DNA from: Escherichia ruysiae | Lineage (GTDB): Bacteria > Pseudomonadota > Gammaproteobacteria > Enterobacterales > Enterobacteriaceae | Assembly (NCBI RefSeq): GCF_031323975.1 | Contig: NZ_JAVIWS010000001.1 | Coordinates: 3,410,001 to 3,474,000, forward strand | Length of the DNA: 64,000 bases | Reading direction: 5' to 3' | In this document: one piece after another, positions 22,863-32,222 of the stretch | Layout of the letters: each line of letters begins with the position of its first letter | Numbering within the stretch: position 1 is the first letter of the stretch | Program-made: the position numbers and the translations under genes | The notes under the pieces: model-generated | The model's database searches: none | Told to the model about the DNA's origin: nothing | The model's input: only the letters and a program-made list of their open reading frames with translations

Positions 22863-24671
22863 TTATCTTTCCAGTCTTCTTGCTCCACGCTCAGACAACC
22901 GTTCACGTACCGCAGACCGTTGCTCGTTATTCAGCCTGGCAGTACGGTTACTGTCGTTTAGACGTTGCGGGCGGTTCTCCTGAACTTTCTCCCGAAAAAC
23001 CTGACGTTGTTCAGGAGATGCCGATTGAATACGCTGGCGGGCGTTATCACGTTGCTGTTGGTTGAGTGGGTGCTGCTCTGGTGATGCGGACTGAATACGC
23101 TCACGCGCTGCATCTCTTCGCTGCTGGTTCTTCGGGTTAGTCTGCATTTTCTCGCGGACTGCCTGGCGCTGCTCAGGTGAAGCGGACTGAATACGCTGAC
23201 GCGCTGCATCTCTTCGCTGCTGGTTCTGCGGGTTAGTTTGCATTCTCTCACGGAACGCCTGGCGCTGTTCAGGTGAGGCCGACTGATAACGCTGACGAGC
23301 GGCATCCTTTTGCTGCTGGGTCAGTGGTTGGCGACGGCTGAACTCGCGAAAATCTTCATAATTGCCATCGTGTTCCGCTTCATTAAACCGTTGTGCCGCA
23401 GCCTGACGTTGCGTATCTCGCGTAATGGCTGGTGCGGCGTGTGTTCGTTGCTGAAACTGGCTTGCCGCCGCCTGACGCTGACTGTCGCGCGACGGTGCAG
23501 GAAGCGGCGTGGCGCTCATGCCGCCACTGACATCGGTTTGATGAAACCGCTTTGCCATATCCTGATCATGATAAGGCAAACCATTACGGTAGTTTGGATT
23601 GTGCCGCCATGCCATATTCTTATCAGTAAGATGCTCACCGGTGATGCGGTTGAAATTGTTGACGTCAATATTGATGTTGTCACCGTTGTGTTGCCAGCCG
23701 TTGCCGTCACGATGACCGCCATCGTGGTGATGATAATCATCATCGTCATGATGATGGTCATGATCGTCGTCATCCCAGTCGATGCTGCTGAATAACGCGT
23801 ATGTAGTAGCAACGCCCATGCTGTAGCCGAAACCGCGCACAAAGCTGTCAACAAACGGCTCTCCGGCTGGCGGCGGCAGGTAAACCGGCGGATACGCGGA
23901 ATTGGCCCAGTTCCCGTAAACCACGGTTGGGTTATAGTTGGGAATATAAACCACATCCGGATTGGTTGGCTCAATGGTTATTACGGTTGGCGCAGGTTCT
24001 GTAATGACGGGGCTGGCTGTTGAAACGGTATTGGATTGTATGGCGGAAGGCGCGACAGCCGGTTTTACCGGTACAGCTTTCTTCGTTGTCGTAATGACTT
24101 TCTGTTCGGTTGATGACTTCAGCGACCCGGTTTGTTGCGCCAGTTGACGCAAACGCTGTACCGAGTCCATCACGTCCTGCGGCTGTGCCAGAAACGCATC
24201 GCCCAGGTTTTGCACCCATTGCGGGTTTTCGCCCATCAATGCCATCAACTGTGGAAACGCCACCAGTGATTTGACGCTGGCATCCCACGGCTGGTCAGCT
24301 ACTGCCTGAATAGCAGCGTCACCTTGTTTAAGTGGATTATCGTGCGACCATTGCACTGCTTGCGCAACGTTTGCCGGATAGGTTGATGCCATTAACACTT
24401 GTGAAAGCAGAGAATCGGGGTACAGTGCGACAGGCGCGACCCATTGATCAATTTGCGCAGTACTGAAGGTAGATTTGACGACGGCAGGTACTACTGGCGG
24501 CGCGGAAACCGTTGCTGGAAGCGTAGCTGTAGTGACAACAGGCACAGTTTGCGCTTCTACAGGCGTTTCCACAGTGCGGCTTTTTACATACAAAGCACCG
24601 GAAGCGGCACAAAGCCCGGCACTGCAAATTAGCGCCAGCACATGGGGTTTAAACGGCAAAGTCATTTTCAT
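22863..24671 (-). CDS. yacH: DUF3300 exported protein YacH with His-rich and tandem-repeat regions
   Basis: YacH has no proven function. The N-terminus is a signal peptide or anchor (MKMTLPFKPHVLALICSAGLC). A DUF3300-type domain follows, with QIDQWVAPVALYPDSLLSQVL and PDVVYIPNYNPTVVYGNW. Around residue 300 is an Asp/His-rich stretch (DDDDHDHHHDDDDYHHHDGG) that could bind metal. The C-terminal third consists of 32-residue repeats (96 bases) with the phrase IQSASPEQRQ, rich in Gln and Arg and probably helical. The length here is 602 against 617 that I recall in K-12, consistent with repeat loss, and one repeat junction is shortened (SASPEQHPLNQQQ). Confidence 0.93.
   Translation of the reverse strand: MKMTLPFKPHVLALICSAGLCAASGALYVKSRTVETPVEAQTVPVVTTATLPATVSAPPVVPAVVKSTFSTAQIDQWVAPVALYPDSLLSQVLMASTYPANVAQAVQWSHDNPLKQGDAAIQAVADQPWDASVKSLVAFPQLMALMGENPQWVQNLGDAFLAQPQDVMDSVQRLRQLAQQTGSLKSSTEQKVITTTKKAVPVKPAVAPSAIQSNTVSTASPVITEPAPTVITIEPTNPDVVYIPNYNPTVVYGNWANSAYPPVYLPPPAGEPFVDSFVRGFGYSMGVATTYALFSSIDWDDDDHDHHHDDDDYHHHDGGHRDGNGWQHNGDNINIDVNNFNRITGEHLTDKNMAWRHNPNYRNGLPYHDQDMAKRFHQTDVSGGMSATPLPAPSRDSQRQAAASQFQQRTHAAPAITRDTQRQAAAQRFNEAEHDGNYEDFREFSRRQPLTQQQKDAARQRYQSASPEQRQAFRERMQTNPQNQQRRDAARQRIQSASPEQRQAVREKMQTNPKNQQRRDAARERIQSASPEQHPLNQQQRDNARQRIQSASPEQRQVFREKVQENRPQRLNDSNRTARLNNEQRSAVRERLSERGARRLER
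22958..23330 (-). repeat. 96-base tandem repeats inside yacH
   Basis: Near-identical blocks such as GCTGCATCTCTTCGCTGCTG recur exactly 96 bases apart on the plus strand (for example near 23110 and 23206). They encode the 32-residue SASPEQRQ repeats and are prone to expansion or loss. Confidence 0.85.
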
Positions 24672-25025
24672 AATTCGGATCTCAAGGAAATCGCAATGGT
24701 CGGCGAACTGCCACCCGCAGGTGCTGTGAATCCGAGTATAAAGAGGCGGTAGTTTAAATTTTGACTAATCTTGGGATTCGTTGATAAAGGTGATTATCAC
24801 TCTGCGAATTAACGAAGTTTTTACGAAGGGAAACAATCTCTAGACCATCCTTAACGATTCAGCCACTTTTTTATGTTGCTTTTTTGTAAACAGATTAACA
24901 CATCGTCAAAATCCTGCTATTCTGCCCGTTGCGGTACTGGGCATTTACCCTACAAACTGCTGTCTCACAGGAGCGTGAAGAGAATCGCCTGCCGCACTAT
25001 GACAATGAGAGCGAGGAGAACCGTC
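24672..25025. promoter_or_regulatory. yacH-acnB divergent region with acnB promoter
   Basis: This 354-base gap contains a good sigma70 promoter for acnB: TTAACA at 24895-24900, 17 bases, then TATTCT at 24918-24923 with an extended TG. The acnB leader is about 100 bases long and ends in GAGGAG. A GTGATTATCAC palindrome at about 24789 is of unknown meaning. I see no gene in the gap. Confidence 0.65.
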
Positions 25026-27623
25026 GTGCTAGAAGAATACCGTAAGCACGTAGCTGAGCGTGCCGCTGAGGGGATTGCGCCCAAGCCCCTGGATGCAAAC
25101 CAAATGGCCGCGCTCGTAGAGCTGCTGAAAAACCCGCCTGCGGGCGAAGAAGAATTCCTGTTAGATCTGTTAACCAACCGTGTTCCCCCTGGCGTCGATG
25201 AAGCCGCCTATGTAAAAGCTGGTTTCCTTGCTGCTATCGCGAAAGGCGAAGCCAAATCCCCACTGTTGACTCCAGAAAAAGCCATTGAACTGCTGGGCAC
25301 CATGCAGGGTGGTTACAACATTCATCCGCTGATCGATGCGCTGGACGATGCCAAACTGGCGCCAATTGCCGCCAAAGCACTGTCTCATACGCTGCTGATG
25401 TTCGATAACTTCTATGACGTAGAAGAGAAAGCCAAAGCCGGCAACAAATATGCGAAGCAGGTTATGCAGTCCTGGGCAGATGCCGAATGGTTCCTGAATC
25501 GCCCGGCGCTGGCTGAAAAACTGACCGTTACCGTCTTCAAAGTGACCGGTGAAACCAACACCGATGACCTCTCTCCGGCACCGGATGCATGGTCGCGTCC
25601 GGATATCCCACTGCACGCCCTGGCGATGTTGAAAAACGCCCGTGAAGGCATCGAGCCAGACCAGCCAGGCGTTGTTGGACCGATCAAACAGATCGAAGCT
25701 CTGCAACAAAAAGGTTTCCCGCTGGCCTACGTGGGTGACGTTGTAGGGACTGGTTCTTCGCGTAAATCCGCCACTAACTCCGTACTGTGGTTTATGGGCG
25801 ATGATATTCCACATGTGCCGAACAAACGCGGCGGTGGTTTGTGCCTCGGCGGTAAAATTGCACCAATCTTCTTTAACACGATGGAAGATGCCGGTGCGTT
25901 GCCAATTGAAGTGGACGTTTCCAGCCTGAACATGGGCGACGTGATTGACGTTTATCCGTACAAAGGTGAAGTGCGTAACCACGAAACCAACGAACTGCTG
26001 GCGACCTTCGAACTGAAAACCGACGTGCTGATTGATGAAGTGCGTGCTGGCGGCCGTATTCCGCTGATTATCGGTCGTGGCCTGACCACCAAAGCGCGTG
26101 AAGCACTTGGCCTGCCGCACAGCGATGTTTTCCGTCAGGCGAAAGATGTCGCTGAGAGCGATCGCGGCTTCTCGCTGGCGCAGAAAATGGTGGGGCGTGC
26201 CTGTGGCGTTAAAGGCATTCGTCCGGGCGCTTACTGTGAGCCGAAAATGACTTCGGTCGGTTCTCAGGACACCACCGGCCCAATGACTCGTGATGAACTG
26301 AAAGACCTGGCGTGCCTGGGCTTCTCGGCTGACCTGGTGATGCAGTCTTTCTGTCACACTGCGGCTTATCCGAAGCCGGTTGACGTTAACACACACCACA
26401 CGCTGCCGGACTTCATTATGAACCGTGGCGGTGTGTCGCTGCGTCCGGGTGACGGCGTAATCCACTCCTGGCTGAACCGTATGCTGCTTCCGGATACCGT
26501 CGGTACTGGCGGTGACTCCCATACCCGTTTCCCGATCGGTATCTCTTTCCCGGCGGGTTCTGGTCTGGTGGCATTTGCTGCCGCAACTGGCGTCATGCCG
26601 CTGGACATGCCGGAATCTGTTCTGGTGCGCTTCAAAGGCAAGATGCAGCCGGGAATCACCCTGCGCGATCTGGTACACGCCATTCCGCTGTATGCGATCA
26701 AACAAGGTCTGCTGACCGTTGAGAAGAAAGGCAAGAAAAACATCTTCTCTGGTCGCATCCTGGAAATTGAAGGTCTGCCGGATCTGAAAGTTGAGCAGGC
26801 ATTTGAACTGACCGATGCGTCTGCCGAGCGTTCTGCTGCCGGTTGTACCATCAAGCTGAACAAAGAACCGATCATCGAATACCTGAACTCCAACATCGTC
26901 CTGCTGAAGTGGATGATCGCGGAAGGTTACGGCGATCGTCGTACCCTGGAACGTCGTATTCAGGGCATGGAAAAATGGCTGGCGAATCCTGAGCTGCTGG
27001 AAGCCGATGCGGATGCGGAATATGCAGCGGTGATTGACATCGATCTGGCTGATATCAAAGAACCTATCCTCTGTGCACCGAACGACCCGGATGACGCACG
27101 TCCGCTGTCTGCGGTACAGGGCGAGAAGATCGACGAAGTGTTTATCGGTTCTTGCATGACTAACATCGGTCACTTCCGTGCCGCTGGTAAACTGCTGGAT
27201 GCGCATAAAGGCCAGCTGCCGACCCGCCTGTGGGTGGCACCGCCAACCCGTATGGACGCCGCGCAGTTGACCGAAGAAGGCTACTACAGCGTCTTCGGTA
27301 AGAGCGGTGCGCGTATCGAGATACCTGGCTGTTCCCTGTGTATGGGTAACCAGGCGCGTGTGGCAGACGGTGCGACGGTGGTTTCCACCTCTACCCGTAA
27401 CTTCCCGAACCGTCTGGGTACTGGCGCGAACGTCTTCCTGGCTTCTGCGGAACTGGCGGCTGTCGCGGCACTTCTTGGCAAACTGCCAACGCCGGAAGAG
27501 TACCAGACCTATGTTGCGCAGGTAGATAAAACAGCCGTTGATACTTACCGTTATCTGAACTTCAACCAGCTTTCTCAGTACACCGAAAAAGCGGACGGGG
27601 TGATTTTCCAGACTGCGGTTTAA
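25026..27623 (+). CDS. acnB: Bifunctional aconitate hydratase 2 / 2-methylisocitrate dehydratase AcnB
   Basis: AcnB is the main vegetative aconitase of the citric acid cycle. I place the start at GTG 25026 (reading LEEYRKH next), behind a GAGGAG site; this gives the usual 865 residues although the frame is open 51 codons further up. The HEAT-like N-terminal domain is followed by the swivel and catalytic domains; iron-sulphur ligands are Cys710 (IGSCMTNIG), Cys769 and Cys772 (PGCSLCMG). In E. coli the mRNA is a target of the RyhB small RNA. A terminator follows. Confidence 0.98.
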   Translation: MLEEYRKHVAERAAEGIAPKPLDANQMAALVELLKNPPAGEEEFLLDLLTNRVPPGVDEAAYVKAGFLAAIAKGEAKSPLLTPEKAIELLGTMQGGYNIHPLIDALDDAKLAPIAAKALSHTLLMFDNFYDVEEKAKAGNKYAKQVMQSWADAEWFLNRPALAEKLTVTVFKVTGETNTDDLSPAPDAWSRPDIPLHALAMLKNAREGIEPDQPGVVGPIKQIEALQQKGFPLAYVGDVVGTGSSRKSATNSVLWFMGDDIPHVPNKRGGGLCLGGKIAPIFFNTMEDAGALPIEVDVSSLNMGDVIDVYPYKGEVRNHETNELLATFELKTDVLIDEVRAGGRIPLIIGRGLTTKAREALGLPHSDVFRQAKDVAESDRGFSLAQKMVGRACGVKGIRPGAYCEPKMTSVGSQDTTGPMTRDELKDLACLGFSADLVMQSFCHTAAYPKPVDVNTHHTLPDFIMNRGGVSLRPGDGVIHSWLNRMLLPDTVGTGGDSHTRFPIGISFPAGSGLVAFAAATGVMPLDMPESVLVRFKGKMQPGITLRDLVHAIPLYAIKQGLLTVEKKGKKNIFSGRILEIEGLPDLKVEQAFELTDASAERSAAGCTIKLNKEPIIEYLNSNIVLLKWMIAEGYGDRRTLERRIQGMEKWLANPELLEADADAEYAAVIDIDLADIKEPILCAPNDPDDARPLSAVQGEKIDEVFIGSCMTNIGHFRAAGKLLDAHKGQLPTRLWVAPPTRMDAAQLTEEGYYSVFGKSGARIEIPGCSLCMGNQARVADGATVVSTSTRNFPNRLGTGANVFLASAELAAVAALLGKLPTPEEYQTYVAQVDKTAVDTYRYLNFNQLSQYTEKADGVIFQTAV

Positions 27624-27656
27624 TAAGTAAGCGCACGCGCTGCGCATAAACAACAC

Positions 27657-27690
27657 AATGCCCGGTGAATGAGATTCCCGGGCATTTTTT
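27657..27690 (+). terminator. Terminator after acnB
   Basis: AATGCCCGG and CCGGGCATT pair and are followed by a run of six T. It ends the acnB transcript. Confidence 0.92.
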
Positions 27691-27797
27691 ATTTCTAAAC
27701 CATCGCCGTTCCGCTGTTTTTCTCCGGTAAGGCTGCGATAATTACATCAATGGCGCAATGCGATTTCGGCGCATTGCCGGGAGCAGAGGAACACACT

Positions 27798-28160
27798 ATG
27801 GATTACGAATTTCTGCGCGATATTACCGGAGTGGTAAAGGTGCGTATGTCCATGGGGCATGAAGTGGTCGGGCACTGGTTTAATGAAGAGGTGAAAGAAA
27901 ACCTGGCCTTGCTTGATGAAGTGGAAGACGCCGCGCGCACGCTCAAAGGTAGCGAACGTTCCTGGCAGCGGGCAGGGCATGAGTACACGCTATGGATGGA
28001 CGGCGAAGAGGTGATGATTCGCGCCAATCAACTGGAATTTGCTGGCGATGAAATGGAAGAGGGGATGAACTACTACGACGAAGAAAGCCTGTCGCTGTGC
28101 GGCGTTGAGGATTTTCTTCAGGTGGTGGCGGCGTACCGTAAATTCGTACAGCAGAAGTAA
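27798..28160 (+). CDS. yacL: UPF0231 family protein YacL
   Basis: YacL is a small soluble protein of unknown function, conserved next to acnB in enterobacteria. The start at 27798 (MDYEFLRDI) gives 120 residues as in K-12 and has GAGGA upstream. The sequence is strongly acidic ([16 protein letters not shown]) and has no signal or membrane segment. It may share the acnB neighbourhood by chance; no motif indicates a reaction. Confidence 0.93.
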   Translation: MDYEFLRDITGVVKVRMSMGHEVVGHWFNEEVKENLALLDEVEDAARTLKGSERSWQRAGHEYTLWMDGEEVMIRANQLEFAGDEMEEGMNYYDEESLSLCGVEDFLQVVAAYRKFVQQK

Positions 28161-28166
28161 ATAAAG

Positions 28167-28192
28167 CAGGCGGAGCCTCTGTGCTCCGCCTG
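28167..28192. terminator. Stem-loop between convergent yacL and speD
   Basis: A perfect ten-base stem, CAGGCGGAGC with GCTCCGCCTG around CTCTGT, lies between the two stop codons and could end both transcripts. No long T-run is seen. Confidence 0.6.
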
Positions 28193-28197
28193 AGCCG

Positions 28198-28992
28198 TTA
28201 AACAGCTGGCATATTGCGCCCGTAATAAATCTCGCGCATCTCTTTCCACAGCGCAGCGGTAATTTCTTTGCGCTCGCTGTCGGTTAAATCTTCCGGTTTG
28301 GTGTGGAACATGTAGTGCTTAAGGTCGAACTCTTTAAGCAACATCTTGGTATGGAAGATATTTTCCTGATAGACGTTTACATCCACCATGTCATACAGCG
28401 CCTTCATATCCTCGGACATAAAGTTCTGAATCGAATTAATCTCATGGTCGATAAAGTGCTTCATACCGTTGATGTCACGCGTAAAGCCACGCACGCGATA
28501 ATCAATGGTTACGATATCGGACTCAAGCTGATGGATCAGGTAATTCAGCGCCTTCAGCGGGGAAATCACGCCGCAGGTGGAGACTTCTATGTCGGCGCGG
28601 AAGGTACATAAACCGCCTTCAGGATGGCTTTCCGGGTAGGTATGTACGCAAATATGACTTTTATCGAGATGGGCAACCACGGCTTCTGGCAGCGGGCCGG
28701 GGTGTTCTGTTTTGTCGATAAGTTTCGGATCAACCGGCTCTTCGCTCACCAGAATAGTGACGCTGGCACCCTGTGGTTCGTAATCCTGGCGGGCGATGTT
28801 AAGAATATTGGCTCCGATAATGGAACAGGTTTCTGACAGGATTTCGGTCAGACGATTGGCATTATAGAGTTCATCGATATAAGCAATATAACCGTCGCGC
28901 TCTTCGGCAGTTTTGGCGTAGCAGATATCGTAAATACAAAAACTCAGACTTTTGGTCAGATTATTAAAGCCATGTAGTTTCAGTTTTTTCAA
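28198..28992 (-). CDS. speD: S-adenosylmethionine decarboxylase proenzyme SpeD
   Basis: SpeD provides decarboxylated AdoMet, the aminopropyl donor for spermidine. The proenzyme cuts itself between Lys111 and Ser112 ([13 protein letters not shown]), and Ser112 becomes the pyruvoyl cofactor. The 264-residue length matches the E. coli enzyme. It lies 15 bases downstream of speE in the speED operon. Confidence 0.98.
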   Translation of the reverse strand: MKKLKLHGFNNLTKSLSFCIYDICYAKTAEERDGYIAYIDELYNANRLTEILSETCSIIGANILNIARQDYEPQGASVTILVSEEPVDPKLIDKTEHPGPLPEAVVAHLDKSHICVHTYPESHPEGGLCTFRADIEVSTCGVISPLKALNYLIHQLESDIVTIDYRVRGFTRDINGMKHFIDHEINSIQNFMSEDMKALYDMVDVNVYQENIFHTKMLLKEFDLKHYMFHTKPEDLTDSERKEITAALWKEMREIYYGRNMPAV

Positions 28993-29007
28993 TTTCTTAT
29001 CTTCTCC

Positions 29008-29874
29008 TTAGGACGGCTGTGAAGCCAGTGCGTCTTGCAGATACTGAGGTAAGGCAAAAGCTGCTGTATGGACTGCCGGATTGTAATAACGGCATTTCAG
29101 GCCAGAGGCGAGAAAACGCGCCTGAATAATTTCGGTTGAGAGATGGCGTAAGGCGTCGTTATCTGTCGCCCATGCAAAAGTCATGATACCGCCGTAATAG
29201 GTCGGGATCGCCGCCTGATAAAAGCCAACGTCGCTGAAGTAATGGCTGAGTTTGCGATGGCTGTCGATGGCCTCTTCCTGCTGTAAAAAGCAGACACCGT
29301 TCTGCGCGACGAAAATACCGCCAGGATTCAGGCAACGTTTGCAACCTTCATAAAATGCTGAGGTAAACAGGCTTTCGCCGGGACCGATAGGATCGGTGCA
29401 GTCGGAGATAATTACGTCGAAGGTCTGGCTGGTTTGATTAACGAAATTGACACCATCATCGATCACCAGTTTAAAGCGTAGATCATCGTAGCTACCGGCA
29501 TTATGGTTGGGCAGATACTGACGGCAGAACGACACGACACCCGCATCGATTTCCACCATCGTGATTGACTCAACGTTTTTATGTCGGGTCACTTCACGCA
29601 GCATGGCACCGTCGCCGCCGCCGATGATCAGCACATGTTTCGCGTGACCGTGAGCCAGTAGAGGAACGTGGGTCATCATCTCATGATAGATAAACTCGTC
29701 GCGCTCGGTGGTTTGTACTACGCCATCCAGCGCCATTACGCGACCAAATGCAGCGTTCTCAAAAATGATCAGATCCTGGTGATCGGTCTTTTCATGATAC
29801 AGAACGTTATCTACCGCAAAGTACTGCCCAAACTGGTCGTGTAGCGTTTCATGCCACCGTTTTTTTTCGGCCAT
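29008..29874 (-). CDS. speE: Spermidine synthase SpeE
   Basis: SpeE transfers the aminopropyl group from decarboxylated AdoMet to putrescine. The Rossmann-fold binding motif [13 protein letters not shown], the acidic VEIDAGVV and the catalytic [11 protein letters not shown] are visible. Length is 288, as in K-12. A strong AAGGAGGT site precedes the ATG. speE and speD form one operon. Confidence 0.99.
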   Translation of the reverse strand: MAEKKRWHETLHDQFGQYFAVDNVLYHEKTDHQDLIIFENAAFGRVMALDGVVQTTERDEFIYHEMMTHVPLLAHGHAKHVLIIGGGDGAMLREVTRHKNVESITMVEIDAGVVSFCRQYLPNHNAGSYDDLRFKLVIDDGVNFVNQTSQTFDVIISDCTDPIGPGESLFTSAFYEGCKRCLNPGGIFVAQNGVCFLQQEEAIDSHRKLSHYFSDVGFYQAAIPTYYGGIMTFAWATDNDALRHLSTEIIQARFLASGLKCRYYNPAVHTAAFALPQYLQDALASQPS

Positions 29875-29931
29875 GGGTTGATACCTCCTTTGTTAACACC
29901 CGTAAAAAAAGGGCGCAACATAATAGCTAAC

Positions 29932-29955
29932 ATTGACCGCAGATGCACGGTCAAT
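29932..29955 (-). terminator. Stem-loop between yacC and speE
   Basis: ATTGACCG and CGGTCAAT form a perfect eight-base stem with an eight-base loop just after the yacC stop on the minus strand. There is no T-run, so termination is only possible. Confidence 0.45.
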
Positions 29956-29979
29956 ATTTCTACAAAAAGGTATCAGGGA

Positions 29980-30327
29980 TTATTTGACGTAGGCAAGCAG
30001 GCTTAAGGAATCGCGAGCCAGGGCTTTGCACTTTTTAGCGACGGGAATGCCAATACCGCTGAGATCGCGATAGCTATCTTCACCGAGAGATTTCATATCG
30101 AAGGTGTCGTAATTGCTGAGATCCCACTGGTTTTGCTGGGCGAAAAAGACCAGTGCGCGACGAATTTGCCCGTTAGGTAAGTTCTGGTAACCGCAATCGT
30201 TCTTCAGAAAAACAAACACTGCCGTTAAATCGGCCATATCTTCGGCTTCAGACTCGCTGAGCGCGTAACTGTTTGCGCATACAGCCATCAGGCTGCCGAA
30301 TAATACTGTTCTGAAAAACGTCTTCAT
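29980..30327 (-). CDS. yacC: Exported protein YacC (PulS/OutS-like)
   Basis: YacC is a 115-residue protein of unproven function, resembling the small pilotin-like PulS/OutS family of type II secretion. It begins with a cleavable signal peptide (MKTFFRTVLFGSLMAVCANSYA). The mature part has two cysteines (NDCGYQN and KKCKAL) that could form a disulphide. The upstream gap of 164 bases is shared with the divergent cueO promoter. Confidence 0.88.
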   Translation of the reverse strand: MKTFFRTVLFGSLMAVCANSYALSESEAEDMADLTAVFVFLKNDCGYQNLPNGQIRRALVFFAQQNQWDLSNYDTFDMKSLGEDSYRDLSGIGIPVAKKCKALARDSLSLLAYVK

Positions 30328-30415
30328 TGCTTCTACCAGGACTTAAAGATGATAAACGTTAGCACACTGCGAGCGAGGCGACGACCATTATTGTGGATTA
30401 AATTGTGTCTGTGGC

Positions 30416-30446
30416 TTGACCTTCCTGTAAGGGGAAGGACTATGCT
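30416..30446 (+). promoter_or_regulatory. CueR-controlled promoter of cueO
   Basis: TTGACC (-35) and TATGCT (-10) are 19 bases apart, the long spacer typical of MerR-family promoters. CCTTCC-N7-GGAAGG, a perfect dyad, lies at the start of the spacer. This is the expected copper-sensing CueR operator; CueR control of cueO is established in E. coli. Confidence 0.88.
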
Positions 30447-30491
30447 CAACGTTTGATTTTGTTTCGCCTGCTTAAGAATAAGGAAATAACT

Positions 30492-32042
30492 ATGCAACGT
30501 CGTGATTTCTTAAAATATTCCGTCGCGCTGGGCGTGGCTTCGGCTTTGCCACTGTGGAGCCGCGCAGTATTTGCGGCGGATCGTCCAACGTTACCGATCC
30601 CTGATTTGCTCACGACCGATGCCCGTAATCGTATTCAGTTAACTATTGGTGAAGGCCAGTCCAGCTTTGCCGGGAAAACGGCGACCACCTGGGGTTACAA
30701 CGGCAATCTGCTGGGGCCGGCGGTGAAATTACAGCGCGGCAAAGCGGTAACGGTTGATATCTATAACCAACTGGCGGAAGAGACGACGTTGCACTGGCAC
30801 GGGCTGGAAGTGCCGGGTGAAGTGGACGGCGGCCCGCAGGGGATTATTCCGCCTGGCGGTAAACGCACGGTGACGCTGAACGTTGATCAACCTGCCGCCA
30901 CTTGCTGGTTCCATCCGCATCAACACGGCAAAACCGGGCGTCAGGTGGCGATGGGGCTGGCAGGACTGGTAGTGATTGAAGATGACGAGATCCTGAAATT
31001 AATGCTGCCGAAACAGTGGGGTATCGATGATGTCCCGGTGATCGTTCAGGATAAAAAATTTAACGCCGACGGGCAGATTGATTATCAACTGGATGTGATG
31101 ACTGCCGCCGTGGGCTGGTTTGGCGATACGCTGCTGACCAACGGCGCTATTTACCCGCAACACGCTGCACCGCGTGGCTGGCTGCGCCTGCGTTTGCTTA
31201 ATGGCTGTAATGCCCGCTCGCTCAATTTCGCCACCAGCGACAATCGCCCGCTGTATGTGATTGCCAGCGATGGTGGTCTGCTGCCTGAACCGGTGAAGGT
31301 GAGCGAACTGCCGGTGCTGATGGGCGAGCGTTTTGAAGTGCTGGTGGAGGTTAACGACAACAAACCGTTTGATCTGGTGACGCTACCGGTCAGCCAGATG
31401 GGAATGGCGATTGCGCCGTTTGATAAGCCGCATCCGGTAATGCGTATTCAGCCGATTGCCATTAGTGCTTCAGGTGCCTTACCTGACACATTAAGTAGCC
31501 TGCCTGCTTTACCTTCGCTGGACGGATTAACGGTACGCAATCTGCAACTCTCTATGGATCCGATGCTCGATATGATGGGGATGCAGATGCTGATGGAGAA
31601 ATATGGCGATCAGGCGATGGCCGGGATGGATCACAGCCAGATGATGGGGCATATGGGGCACGGTAATATGAATCATATGAGCCACGGCGGGAAGTTCGAT
31701 TTCCACCATGCCAATAAAATCAACGGTCAGGCGTTTGATATGAACAAGCCGATGTTTGCGGCGGCGAAAGGACAGTACGAACGTTGGGTTATTTCTGGCG
31801 TGGGTGACATGATGCTGCATCCGTTCCATATCCACGGTACGCAGTTCCGTATCTTGTCAGAAAATGGCAAACCGCCAGCGACGCATCGCGCAGGCTGGAA
31901 AGATACCGTTAAAGTAGAAGGCAATGTCAGTGAAGTGCTGGTGAAGTTTAATCACGACGCACCGAAAGAACATGCTTATATGGCGCACTGCCATCTGCTG
32001 GAGCATGAAGATACGGGGATGATGTTAGGGTTTACGGTGTAA
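30492..32042 (+). CDS. cueO: Periplasmic multicopper oxidase CueO
   Basis: CueO oxidises Cu(I) in the periplasm and protects against copper. The start at 30492 gives 516 residues and a twin-arginine signal ([11 protein letters not shown], ending SRAVFA). Copper ligands are in [21 protein letters not shown] and the C-terminal [13 protein letters not shown]. The methionine-rich insert (about residues 355-400, with [18 protein letters not shown]) is the known substrate-copper region. The CueR promoter lies directly upstream. Confidence 0.98.
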   Translation: MQRRDFLKYSVALGVASALPLWSRAVFAADRPTLPIPDLLTTDARNRIQLTIGEGQSSFAGKTATTWGYNGNLLGPAVKLQRGKAVTVDIYNQLAEETTLHWHGLEVPGEVDGGPQGIIPPGGKRTVTLNVDQPAATCWFHPHQHGKTGRQVAMGLAGLVVIEDDEILKLMLPKQWGIDDVPVIVQDKKFNADGQIDYQLDVMTAAVGWFGDTLLTNGAIYPQHAAPRGWLRLRLLNGCNARSLNFATSDNRPLYVIASDGGLLPEPVKVSELPVLMGERFEVLVEVNDNKPFDLVTLPVSQMGMAIAPFDKPHPVMRIQPIAISASGALPDTLSSLPALPSLDGLTVRNLQLSMDPMLDMMGMQMLMEKYGDQAMAGMDHSQMMGHMGHGNMNHMSHGGKFDFHHANKINGQAFDMNKPMFAAAKGQYERWVISGVGDMMLHPFHIHGTQFRILSENGKPPATHRAGWKDTVKVEGNVSEVLVKFNHDAPKEHAYMAHCHLLEHEDTGMMLGFTV

Positions 32043-32062
32043 AAATACGTATTCGGAAATAT

Positions 32063-32083
32063 GCCCGGATCTCTCCGGGCTTT
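32063..32083 (+). terminator. Terminator after cueO
   Basis: GCCCGGA and TCCGGGC pair around TCTC, followed by TTT. It is placed 20 bases after the cueO stop. Confidence 0.75.
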
Positions 32084-32106
32084 AAATTGATGACAAACGC
32101 AAAATT

Positions 32107-32184
32107 GCCTGATGCGCTACACTTATCAGGCCTACGCACCATACGATTTTGTAGGCCGAATAAGGCGTTTACGCCGCATCCGGC
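32107..32184. repeat. BIME (two REP units) between cueO and gcd
   Basis: One REP runs from GCCTGATGCGC to CAGGCCTAC (32107-32135); the other, inverted, from GTAGGCCGAATAAGGCG to GCATCCGGC (32151-32184). The pair lies between convergent genes. Confidence 0.88.
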
Positions 32185-32222
32185 ATGAACAAAGCGCACT
32201 TTGTCAGTAATCTGAGCGAATC

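Noticed and set aside
25170..27656. Very long open frame on the minus strand opposite acnB (828 codons)
   Set aside because: It mirrors the codon bias of a highly expressed gene, has no ribosome site and no family motif; acnB on the plus strand is certain.
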